The position numbers and the translations under genes are program-made. The notes beneath the pieces are model-generated. The model was not told the DNA's origin, ran no database searches, and was given only the letters and a program-made list of their open reading frames with translations. Shown here one piece after another: positions 34,233-41,681 of a stretch of 64,000 nt of DNA; the first letter of the stretch is position 1, and each line of letters begins with the position of its first letter. The stretch spans positions 25,936-89,935 of the forward strand of contig CALVAO010000009.1 in NCBI GenBank assembly GCA_944325515.1, written 5' to 3'. Source of the DNA: Candidatus Gastranaerophilales bacterium. GTDB taxonomy: Bacteria; Cyanobacteriota; Vampirovibrionia; Gastranaerophilales; Gastranaerophilaceae.

Positions 34233-35099
34233 ATGATTTATAATAGCATACTGGAAACCATTGGTAACACACCGATGGTAATATATAAAGATAATATTTG
34301 GCTAAAATTAGAATATTTTAACCCGTCCGGTTCAATAAAAGACAGGGCTGCATTTTCAATGATAAAAAGTGCAATGGACAGGGGTGAAATTGATAAAGAC
34401 AGTATAATAATTGAACCTACAAGCGGAAATACAGGCATTGGGCTTGCGATGGTCTGTGCTGTTTTAGGAATGAAACTTATTATCTGCATGCCGGAAAATA
34501 TGTCGGAAGAGCGTAAAAAAAGTATTTCAGCATACGGGGCAGAGCTTGTTCTGACTCCTGCAGAGGATGGTATGCAAGGAGCAGTCGAAAAAGCTAACGA
34601 GCTTAAAAATATTTATCCCAACAGCTGGATTCCCATGCAGTTTTCAAATTTTGATAACCCGCGGGCGCACGAAGTAACCGCTAAAGAAATTCTTGATGAT
34701 ACGGGAAATACTGTTGATATAGTAGTAGCAGGGATTGGAACCGGCGGGACTGCTTACGGATTAAAGAAATATTTAAAAAATTCTCTTGTATATGGAGTAG
34801 AGCCTGCTGAAAGCCCTCTTTTCACGGAAGGACATGCCGGAAGCCATAAAATTCAAGGTATTGGAGCGAATTTTATACCGGAAATTTCAGATTTTGCAGA
34901 ATTGGATGGCATACTGACTGTCGAAGGTGATATGGCTATAGAGAAAGCTAAGGAGCTTGCAAAAAATCACGGAATTTTTTGTGGAATATCAGGCGGAGCA
35001 AATGTTCAAGCAGCAGAAGAACTTGCTCAAAAACATCCGGAAAAACTAATTATAGCAATTATTCCGGATAGCGGAGAAAGGTATTTATCAATCTGGTAG
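34233..35099 (+). CDS. cysK: Cysteine synthase (O-acetylserine sulfhydrylase)
   Basis: A PLP enzyme that makes cysteine from O-acetylserine and sulfide. The PLP lysine is in NPSGSIKDRAAF (about residue 37). EPTSGNTGIG is the substrate loop, GIGTGGTAYG is the PLP-phosphate loop and PDSGERYLS the C-terminal substrate Ser. 288 residues, about 20 shorter than typical CysK; it ends SIW, lacking the usual C-terminal helix. cysE lies 900 bp downstream across a toxin-antitoxin pair, so the cysteine pathway genes flank an inserted module. Confidence 0.94.
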   Translation: MIYNSILETIGNTPMVIYKDNIWLKLEYFNPSGSIKDRAAFSMIKSAMDRGEIDKDSIIIEPTSGNTGIGLAMVCAVLGMKLIICMPENMSEERKKSISAYGAELVLTPAEDGMQGAVEKANELKNIYPNSWIPMQFSNFDNPRAHEVTAKEILDDTGNTVDIVVAGIGTGGTAYGLKKYLKNSLVYGVEPAESPLFTEGHAGSHKIQGIGANFIPEISDFAELDGILTVEGDMAIEKAKELAKNHGIFCGISGGANVQAAEELAQKHPEKLIIAIIPDSGERYLSIW

Positions 35100-35142
35100 G
35101 TGAATATGCTTATACGTACTATAAAAAAATAAACTATACCTA

Positions 35143-35171
35143 TTGACATATTGTAGGTTATACCCTACAAT
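35143..35171 (+). promoter_or_regulatory. Consensus promoter with operator between -35 and -10
   Basis: TTGACA, 17 bp, TACAAT. Between and overlapping the -10 is a perfect palindrome ATTGTAGG, 6 bp, CCTACAAT (35150-35171). It is placed for autorepression by the antitoxin of the following pair, as in other HigBA operons; the link is inference. The ATG follows 16 bp after the -10 box. Confidence 0.75.
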
Positions 35172-35187
35172 AATATTAGATAACCTT

Positions 35188-35526
35188 ATGGCTGAAAATT
35201 TAAAACAAATCATATATTACAAAACTGCTGACGGTAATTGCCCTTATCTTGAATGGAAACATTCACTTGATAAAAAAACTCAATCAATAATTGATAATCG
35301 TATAGAACGTTTAGTTGACGGTTTATATGGTGACCATAAAAAACTTTCAAATAGTTTACTGTCTGAACTAAGATTTTTTGTAGGCAAAGGTTACAGAATC
35401 TATTATAAAGACCTCACAAATGTAATTATACTAATTGTCGCTGGCAGTAACAAGGATAATCAAGCAAGAATAATAAAACAAGCAGAAAATTACTTAAAAG
35501 ATTTTATTGAAAGGAACTCAAAATGA
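35188..35526 (+). CDS. RelE/HigB-family toxin (type II toxin-antitoxin)
   Basis: 112 residues from the ATG at 35188. The frame is open further upstream, but that would run through the promoter. KTADGNCPYLEWKHSLDKKT, then LSELRFFVGKGYRIYYKDL and IILIVAGSNKDNQARII match the Gp49/HigB-like RelE fold, whose members cleave mRNA at the ribosome. Basic catalytic-type residues (Arg, Lys, Tyr) are in the C-terminal half. The gene overlaps the antitoxin gene by 4 bp (ATGA). Confidence 0.88.
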   Translation: MAENLKQIIYYKTADGNCPYLEWKHSLDKKTQSIIDNRIERLVDGLYGDHKKLSNSLLSELRFFVGKGYRIYYKDLTNVIILIVAGSNKDNQARIIKQAENYLKDFIERNSK

Positions 35527-35876
35527 CAGATTTTGCAGAAGAATTCAATTTAGATATGAATAAAGTTATGGCAAATTCAACAAGCCATGATGAATACATG
35601 CAGAAAATTTTACAGGATAAAGAATATCAAAGAATTTATCTTGAAACTTCATTGGAAGAGTTTGCACAAGACGGAAACGTTGAAGCTTTTATCCGTTCTT
35701 TAGGTCATGTTGTAAAAGCACGTGGTCGTGGTGCGATTTCTTCTCTGGCAAAAGAATTGAATATGGATAGAAGTAATCTCTCTGATATTTTAAACGGTAA
35801 GGTCCAGCCTAAAATTAGTACAACTTTAAAATTATTGAATGGGTTAGGTTATAAAATTGAACTAAAAACTGCCTAA
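35523..35876 (+). CDS. HigA-type antitoxin with XRE helix-turn-helix
   Basis: 117 residues. The N-terminal part (1-60) is acidic and helical and would wrap the toxin. The C-terminal part (about 68-115: GRGAISSLAKELNMDRSNLS, then DILNGKVQPKISTTLKLLNG) is a Cro-like DNA-binding domain. The order toxin then antitoxin and the 4-bp overlap are typical of HigBA. It is the natural ligand for the ATTGTAGG palindrome upstream. Confidence 0.88.
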   Translation: MTDFAEEFNLDMNKVMANSTSHDEYMQKILQDKEYQRIYLETSLEEFAQDGNVEAFIRSLGHVVKARGRGAISSLAKELNMDRSNLSDILNGKVQPKISTTLKLLNGLGYKIELKTA

Positions 35877-36013
35877 CAATTATCTCTTATCAATGCTATA
35901 TTTTTACAACAATACAGAAGGGGAATGAATAAATAATAAAAAGTTGTTAAAATTTGAAAAGGTTGAATAACAACAGCTTCTGAATTAGAATATAAAATAA
36001 ATCACGAGGTTCT

Positions 36014-36658
36014 ATGCTGATAAGAGCAATAAAAAAGATAAAAGAAGATATAAAAGTTATTTATGAAAAAGATCCTGCCGCAAATAATCTTGCGGAAGTT
36101 TTGTTTTGCTATCCGGGGTTACAGGCTCTTATCTCCCATAGAATTGCGCATAAGCTTGCTTATTGGGGGATTCCGTTTATTCCTCGCTTTATCTCCTACC
36201 TTACCAGAATTATTACCGGAATCGAAATTCATCCAAAAGCCCGAATCGGACGCAGATTTTTTATTGACCACGGAGAGGGGGTTGTAATCGGAGAAACAAC
36301 CATAATCGGTGATGATGTCCTTATTTATCAGCAGGTTACTCTTGGAGGAACAGGCAATGAACACGGCAAAAGACACCCTACTATCGGTAATAATGTAATT
36401 ATAGGTGCAGGGGCAAAAATTCTGGGCAATATAACCATAGGTGACAACACAAGAGTCGGTGCGGGTTCCGTAGTTATTGACAATGTTCCAGAACACTGTA
36501 CGGTTGTAGGAGTACCAGGGAGAGTAGTACAGCAGAAGTTTATGAATTCGGATGGTGTTCTTATGCATAATAGAATTCCGGATCCGGTAAAATGCGAGCT
36601 TAACCGCTTAAAATATGAAGTTCAAGAAATTAAAGAACAAATAAACCGGACAAACTAA
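36014..36658 (+). CDS. cysE: Serine O-acetyltransferase
   Basis: Makes O-acetylserine from serine and acetyl-CoA, feeding CysK. The N-terminal helical part is short. The left-handed beta-helix hexapeptides are clear: IHPKARIGRRFFIDHGEGVV, the catalytic-His loop in QQVTLGGTGNEHGKRHPTIG, then VIIGAGAKILGNITIG and TVVGVPGRVV. The 214-residue length is the short (SrpH/CysE2) type, and the C-terminal tail after GVPGRVV is about 40 residues longer than the hexapeptide core. The ATG is preceded by GAGG. Confidence 0.94.
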   Translation: MLIRAIKKIKEDIKVIYEKDPAANNLAEVLFCYPGLQALISHRIAHKLAYWGIPFIPRFISYLTRIITGIEIHPKARIGRRFFIDHGEGVVIGETTIIGDDVLIYQQVTLGGTGNEHGKRHPTIGNNVIIGAGAKILGNITIGDNTRVGAGSVVIDNVPEHCTVVGVPGRVVQQKFMNSDGVLMHNRIPDPVKCELNRLKYEVQEIKEQINRTN

Positions 36659-36694
36659 AGCAAAAATATTTTTTACGGTTTTTTATCTAATCAA

Positions 36695-37276
36695 ATGAAC
36701 AAAATAATAACTGGTGCTCCTGTCTTTAAAGGACAATGGGATAGCACAAAAAAAGGAAATCCTTATTTTAAAACTAATGCCGGTACTATAATGGGTGTTG
36801 TAGGAGCCTGCGCTCAGTTTATGGATATGTTTGACGGCAGCAATAAAAGAGATAAATCAGCTTTGATTATTTCTACCCTGTTCGGAGCCGGCTTGAATCT
36901 TGCAACCGGTATTTATGTTGACAAAATGAGAAATCAAAAGACAGCTGATGCAGAAGATTATATTAATAACGCAGGTACAACAAAGGCTTTGCGGGATATA
37001 AAGAAACTTGATATTACCGATACAGGAAAAGTCTATTATAAATCTTCTGAAGGTACGCGTTTTTATACCCAAGTTGGCTGCTGGCTGGGATTATCAGTAG
37101 TAATGCCATTTTTACTTTCTTCAAAAATTGGTGCTAAACAAAAGATTTTAACAGGTTTATTAGGAGCAGGTATAGGTGCTCTTGGCGGCTGGATAGACGG
37201 TAAAATCGTTGATTATTTTTCTAATAAAACCGCAAAAAAATATTCCAAGCACTATGTTAATTTTGAAACAAAATAA
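36695..37276 (+). CDS. Glycine-rich membrane protein with FKGxW N-terminus
   Basis: 193 residues. The N-terminus MNKIITGAPVFKGQWDS precedes GNPYFKTNAGTIMG, then a hydrophobic segment (about 55-75) and a second PYY-like unit (VYYKSSEGTRFYTQVG). A last pair of glycine-zipper helices ends the core (ILTGLLGAGIGALGGWIDG). A paralogue lies next door at 37376. I see no signal peptide; the N-terminus is cytoplasmic or processed differently. The function is unknown. The start has only a weak ribosome binding site and the upstream region has a GCA-17-TTTTTA promoter candidate (36657-36685). Confidence 0.65.
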   Translation: MNKIITGAPVFKGQWDSTKKGNPYFKTNAGTIMGVVGACAQFMDMFDGSNKRDKSALIISTLFGAGLNLATGIYVDKMRNQKTADAEDYINNAGTTKALRDIKKLDITDTGKVYYKSSEGTRFYTQVGCWLGLSVVMPFLLSSKIGAKQKILTGLLGAGIGALGGWIDGKIVDYFSNKTAKKYSKHYVNFETK

Positions 37277-37301
37277 AATTTTGTAACAATTTATTTACAA
37301 T

Positions 37302-37330
37302 CAGTCAAAAAAGATATTTTATAATACTTA
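37302..37330 (+). promoter_or_regulatory. GTCA/TACTTA-type promoter
   Basis: CAGTCA, 17 bp, TACTTA upstream of the 232-residue gene, with TTGTAACAATTT about 20 bp further up, as at 24561 and at the sigma gene. Confidence 0.5.
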
Positions 37331-37375
37331 GTAAATATAGAAATTATAACGGTAAATCAGAAAGGTTTGTGTGAA

Positions 37376-38074
37376 ATGGAAGTAAATGGTGTAAATACCT
37401 CTAATTATAATGCTAAAGCTTTTCGAGGCAAATGGAGCAAAAACGAGAACGGTACACCATATTATAAAACCAACACCGGAACAATTGCAGGCAGTATTCT
37501 TGCTGTTCCGGCAGCGGCTTACTGGCTGTGGGGAACCCGAAAGCTTCCTGTATCAAAAGAAGAATTATTAAAGCAACGCGAAAAAGATATAAAAGCAATG
37601 GAAGAGGCTTTGAACAGCACAGGGTTAATGGACAGATTTAAACAAAATATTGAAAAACTAGACCCTAAACTTTTTGAACATAACAAATTTATCAAAAAAT
37701 TTTCAATACCCCTTGCTGCAGCGGCTGCATTATGTACGTTAGGGTGCGGGGTGCTGACAGATAAATTAAGAAATAAAAAAGCCGGAGAAACTGCAGAAGT
37801 TATAAAGCAGACGGGAGTAAAAAATGCTCTGGCAAGCAGTGATAATATCGCAATCTCTAAGAAGAGGCATCCTTACTATGAATCAAATAACGGTATAAAA
37901 TACGGAGCAGCACTCGGTGCAGGATGCGGTATTATTCATTCCTTTATGGAAAATGGTAAAGCCAATAACATTCAAACCATTATTTTAAAGGCTTTAGGGT
38001 TTGCACTCGGAGGATTAGTCTTGGGTGCTATTACCGATAAATACACCAATAATGACGCAAAAAAGAATGTTTAG
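37376..38074 (+). CDS. Glycine-rich membrane protein, paralogue of the preceding gene
   Basis: 232 residues from the ATG at 37376, with AAAGG upstream. It has the same plan as its neighbour: N-terminus EVNGVNTSNYNAKAFRGKWS, then GTPYYKTNTGTIAGSIL and a hydrophobic helix (about 28-50). A charged loop of about 60 residues is unique to this copy. A second unit follows (HPYYESNNGIKYGAALGAGC), then a glycine-zipper pair (ALGFALGGLVLGAITD). The two genes are a duplication with loop divergence. The repeated PYYxxNxG motif inside each protein suggests an older internal duplication. Function unknown. Confidence 0.65.
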   Translation: MEVNGVNTSNYNAKAFRGKWSKNENGTPYYKTNTGTIAGSILAVPAAAYWLWGTRKLPVSKEELLKQREKDIKAMEEALNSTGLMDRFKQNIEKLDPKLFEHNKFIKKFSIPLAAAAALCTLGCGVLTDKLRNKKAGETAEVIKQTGVKNALASSDNIAISKKRHPYYESNNGIKYGAALGAGCGIIHSFMENGKANNIQTIILKALGFALGGLVLGAITDKYTNNDAKKNV

Positions 38075-38254
38075 GACTTATTTTTAAGGATTTTCCCCAA
38101 ACCTCTTGCAAAATATAAGGAGTTATATTATAATGCATGTGTAGAGTTGATTTTTCAACTCCAAGTTTTTTGATTAAATCTCATATTATTTTAATTGATA
38201 GGATTTTTATTGGTAGTGATATTTTTTATTTAATTTGGTTAAGAGGCTTTTATT

Positions 38255-39214
38255 ATGTATGTAAACAAGTGCATTAAGTGTGGTGCGGAATTTGAAACAA
38301 AGAACCCCAAAAGAGTTATATGTCCTAATTGCTTATACGCTGATAAGGGCAGTGAATCAACAGATGAGAAACCTATGCAGAGCTATAGCTCTTATAGTTC
38401 CTATTCCACTGAGTCCAGACCAAGAAGTTATGACAGACCGCAGCAGGGCGGCTACAGGACTAATAATTACCAAAGACGCGATAACAGAGGCGGTCAGCAG
38501 GGCGGTTATCAAAGAAGAGATAACAACAACAGACCACAGCGCAGATTTGATAACAATAGAGGCGGGTTTAAAAATAACTATGCAAGTGTAAGACCTCAGC
38601 CTAAAAAACAAGGACCTAAAAAGCAAAAAGCAGCAAGACCTTTATTAATAAGCAAGGAACAGCTGGAGCAAATTGAAGTATTGTATAAAGCAATGCTTCC
38701 GCTTCCGAATCCGGATTGTCATGAAGTAATCGGAACAAAATTGGGTATTGAACCGCAAAAAGTATTTTTCGGCATCAATCTGGTAAGACAGAAAATGATG
38801 CTTCCGAAGCTTCCGTTCCCGAAACGCAAACTTGCGATTTCTCCGGATCAGATGATGGCAATAAAAGCATTGTACGAACCTTTATTACCGCTTCCTCCAA
38901 TCGGTTGCCACAAAATAATTGCTGCGCAATTGAAGATGGATGAATGGAGAGTCCACGTAGGCATTAAGCTCATCCGCGCTCAGATGGGATTGGACAGATG
39001 GAACGAAGACAGAGCCGATAAACCGGCAGATTATATGGTTGCTAAGCATACAAGACCGTCTTCTGAAGAAAAAGTTCCTGTTGCAGTAGAGGCAAAGACT
39101 GCTCCAAAGCAAGAAACTGCTGAAGAAAAAACTGCAGAAGCGGCTCCGGCTGAAACAGCGGAAGAAAAGCCTAAACGCGGAAGAAAGCCTAAGAAGAAAG
39201 AAGATGAAGAATAA
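38255..39214 (+). CDS. Zinc-ribbon protein with RGG region and duplicated helical domain
   Basis: 319 residues. Residues 1-28 are a CxxC...CxxC zinc ribbon (KCIKCGAEF, later VICPNCLY). Residues 50-120 are Arg/Gly/Gln/Asn-rich, with RGG and QGGYQRRDN repeats typical of RNA-binding. Residues 130-250 hold two copies of a helical unit: LYKAMLPLPNPDCHEVIGTK and LYEPLLPLPPIGCHKIIAAQ. The C-terminus is acidic, with a GRKPKKK tail like an AT-hook. It directly precedes rimM with an 11-bp overlap, which suggests a role in RNA or ribosome biology. The family is unknown to me. Confidence 0.7.
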   Translation: MYVNKCIKCGAEFETKNPKRVICPNCLYADKGSESTDEKPMQSYSSYSSYSTESRPRSYDRPQQGGYRTNNYQRRDNRGGQQGGYQRRDNNNRPQRRFDNNRGGFKNNYASVRPQPKKQGPKKQKAARPLLISKEQLEQIEVLYKAMLPLPNPDCHEVIGTKLGIEPQKVFFGINLVRQKMMLPKLPFPKRKLAISPDQMMAIKALYEPLLPLPPIGCHKIIAAQLKMDEWRVHVGIKLIRAQMGLDRWNEDRADKPADYMVAKHTRPSSEEKVPVAVEAKTAPKQETAEEKTAEAAPAETAEEKPKRGRKPKKKEDEE

Positions 39215-39722
39215 TAATAACTTTGTTTCTGTAGGCAAAATCCTTAATTTCCACGGCGTTCAAGGTGAGGCAAAATTAGGCTATTCTAAAAACAGGGAGG
39301 AATTTTTGTCCCGGCTGAAAGATGTTTATGTTCAAGAAGGCGGAGAGTATAAACTTCTTGAAATCTCACGTCTAAGGTTTACTCCAAAATGCGGGATTAT
39401 TAAGTTTAAAGGTATTGATACTTTAAACGATATTTTAGAGTATAAAAATAAGCTTTTATTTGTCACAGAAGATATTGCAAGAGAGTTTCTGGAAGAAGAT
39501 GAGTTTTTAATAGATGAACTTGTCGGGCTGGATGTTTATGACGGTGATAAAAAGGTCGGCGCTGTTGTCGGAGTTTCAAATAACGGCGCAAGCGATTTGT
39601 TATCCGTAAAGACATTGAGCAAGAAAATATCACTTGTTCCTTTTGTTAAGGCAATTGTTTTATCCGTAGATATTAAAAATCGAAAAATCCAAATAAACAA
39701 TTTAGAGGGGCTTCTTGAATGA
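39204..39722 (+). CDS. rimM: Ribosome maturation factor RimM
   Basis: Helps assemble the 30S head by binding protein S19. The N-terminal beta-barrel (GKILNFHGVQGEAKLGY) and the C-terminal PRC-barrel-like half (DELVGLDVYDGDKKVGAVVG, VPFVKAIVLSVDI) are in order. 172 residues, standard. The start overlaps the end of the zinc-ribbon gene by 11 bp, and the stop overlaps trmD by 4 bp, so all three are co-translated. Confidence 0.94.
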   Translation: MKNNNNFVSVGKILNFHGVQGEAKLGYSKNREEFLSRLKDVYVQEGGEYKLLEISRLRFTPKCGIIKFKGIDTLNDILEYKNKLLFVTEDIAREFLEEDEFLIDELVGLDVYDGDKKVGAVVGVSNNGASDLLSVKTLSKKISLVPFVKAIVLSVDIKNRKIQINNLEGLLE

Positions 39723-40429
39723 GGTTTGATGTTCTGACTTTATTTCCGGAATTAATAAGCACGCATATGGATTTTAGTATCATGAAGCGGGCAAGTGAAG
39801 AAGGAATAATTGAGGTCGTTACCCACAACCCCAGAGATTATACCCTTGATAAGCACAAAAAAGTTGATGATACTCCCTATGGCGGCGGTGCCGGCATGGT
39901 TTTAATGCCCCAGCCTTATGTCGACTGTTATGAAGCGGTTGGGGTAAATAAAGGGGGAAATAATAGTGAAAAATGCATTACAATAATGATGACCCCCCAG
40001 GGTGAACCTTTTACTGACCAAATATCTAATGAGCTTGCTGAATACGATAGGATTATAATCCTATGCGGGCACTATGAAGGGTTTGACGAAAGAATTAGAG
40101 AAATTATTAAACCCAGAGAAATTTCCATAGGCGATTTTGTGCTAACAGGAGGCGAACTTCCAGCACTTTGTATTATAGATAGTGTCTCCAGAAAAATTGA
40201 GGGTACTTTGGGAAAAATTGAATCAGCCCATGATGACAGCTTCTCTGATGGATTGTTAGAATATCCACAGTATACTAAACCTAGAGAATACAGAGGATTA
40301 AAGGTTCCGGATGTACTCCTTAACGGTAATCATAAGCTTATTGAAGAATTTAGGCTTGAACAAAAATTGATAAGAACAAAAGCAAAGCGTCCGGATTTGT
40401 ATGAAAAATATATGAAGGATAATAAATGA
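39719..40429 (+). CDS. trmD: tRNA (guanine-N1-)-methyltransferase TrmD
   Basis: Methylates G37 of tRNAs with S-adenosylmethionine. The trefoil-knot SPOUT fold is shown by MRFDVLTLFPEL, then CGHYEGFDERI and SIGDFVLTGGELPA. The C-terminal tRNA-binding part includes YTKPREYRG. 236 residues, normal. It is the last gene of the zinc-ribbon/rimM/trmD unit. Confidence 0.95.
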   Translation: MRFDVLTLFPELISTHMDFSIMKRASEEGIIEVVTHNPRDYTLDKHKKVDDTPYGGGAGMVLMPQPYVDCYEAVGVNKGGNNSEKCITIMMTPQGEPFTDQISNELAEYDRIIILCGHYEGFDERIREIIKPREISIGDFVLTGGELPALCIIDSVSRKIEGTLGKIESAHDDSFSDGLLEYPQYTKPREYRGLKVPDVLLNGNHKLIEEFRLEQKLIRTKAKRPDLYEKYMKDNK

Positions 40430-40526
40430 TACAAAATCATTAAGAAGAGTAAAGATATATTTAACATTTGTTTCAATTTGGTTTATTATAGTAAAGTAAC
40501 TTGGTTAGATAAGAGGAGTATATTTG

Positions 40527-41636
40527 ATGAAGAAATTATTAACGTGTTTGGCATTATCAACAGTGCTGTTTTCCGGATGCACTTTTATGCACAAAGCAGA
40601 CGGAATTATTAAAGTTAACGATACCGTAATTACACAGGCTGATTTTGACAGCGCATTTGATAAAAGCGTTGATAAATCATTCTTAAAGGCTTTTGGCGGT
40701 TCCAAGAATTTTGTAAAATCTGATGAAAATCCGATGTATTCAATATTCAAAGAAAAAATTACCAATGAATTGATTGTTAAAGCTCTGTTAGATGCAGAAA
40801 TTGCAAAACGCGGAATTACTGCAACAGAAGAAGATGTACAAAATGAATTAAAAACAGTTATAGATAAAGTGGGTTCAAAAGAAGAACTAAACAGTCTTCT
40901 TAAACAGAGAGGTATTTCAAATGCTCAGTTTACAGAAGATTTGAAGACACAGATTAAGATAAGAAAGCTTGTAAACTCTCTTGAGAAAATCAATATTACT
41001 GATGCAGATGCAAAAAAATATTATGATACTCACAAAAATGAATTTACTCACGGTGAACAGGTTAGAGCTTCACATATTTTGATATCTGCAAATACAATAG
41101 AATTAATTCAAAAAATAAAAGCTAAAAAGCCGGATATGTCAACTGAAGAATTAAATAAACAGGTTGAAGAACAATTAGCATCTCAAAAGGCTAAAGCAGA
41201 AGCTATACTGGCAGAAGTAAAACAAAATCCGGATGATTTTGCAAAAATTGCTCAGAAAAAATCTGATGATAAAGCAAGTGCAGAAAGAGGCGGTGAGTTA
41301 GGATTTTTCCCGAAAGAAGCAATGGTGCCAGAATTTGCAAACGCAGCTTTTTCTATGAAACCTAATACAATTAGCGAAACTGTTGTAAAATCACCATACG
41401 GTTATCATATAATAAAAGTAACAGATCGTATGGAAGCAGGTTCAACTCCGTACGACAAGGTAAAAGACGAAATTAAATTCTATCTTGAAACTCAAAAGCA
41501 GATTGAAGTTCTTAAAAATTTCACTGCAGGAGCAATGAAGAATGCTAAAATAGAGTACATAGATTCAAGCTTTGATCCAAAGAATGCAAAACCTATAACA
41601 CCAACACCGGTGAAAAAGGAAGAAGCTAAAAAATAA
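40527..41636 (+). CDS. PrsA/SurA-type parvulin lipoprotein (peptidyl-prolyl isomerase)
   Basis: An exported foldase. The signal sequence ends in a lipobox (LFSGC), so it is lipid-anchored at about Cys16. An N-terminal SurA-like helical chaperone domain (about 25-165) and a parvulin PPIase domain (about 175-320: VRASHILISAN, GGELGFFPKEAMVPEFANAA, SPYGYHIIKV) follow. A long charged insert (about 195-240) splits the parvulin domain after HILISAN, larger than usual. The start is the ATG at 40527, with GAGGAG 8 nt upstream. Terminator follows. Confidence 0.9.
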   Translation: MKKLLTCLALSTVLFSGCTFMHKADGIIKVNDTVITQADFDSAFDKSVDKSFLKAFGGSKNFVKSDENPMYSIFKEKITNELIVKALLDAEIAKRGITATEEDVQNELKTVIDKVGSKEELNSLLKQRGISNAQFTEDLKTQIKIRKLVNSLEKINITDADAKKYYDTHKNEFTHGEQVRASHILISANTIELIQKIKAKKPDMSTEELNKQVEEQLASQKAKAEAILAEVKQNPDDFAKIAQKKSDDKASAERGGELGFFPKEAMVPEFANAAFSMKPNTISETVVKSPYGYHIIKVTDRMEAGSTPYDKVKDEIKFYLETQKQIEVLKNFTAGAMKNAKIEYIDSSFDPKNAKPITPTPVKKEEAKK

Positions 41637-41642
41637 GTTAAT

Positions 41643-41679
41643 AAAAAGGGAGGTTTTTAAATTAATTACCTCCCTTTTT
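41643..41679. terminator. Bidirectional terminator between convergent genes
   Basis: AAAAAGGGAGGT, a 13-nt loop, ACCTCCCTTTTT, with T-runs on both strands, between the parvulin gene and the FtsH-like gene. Confidence 0.9.
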
Positions 41680-41681
41680 AA

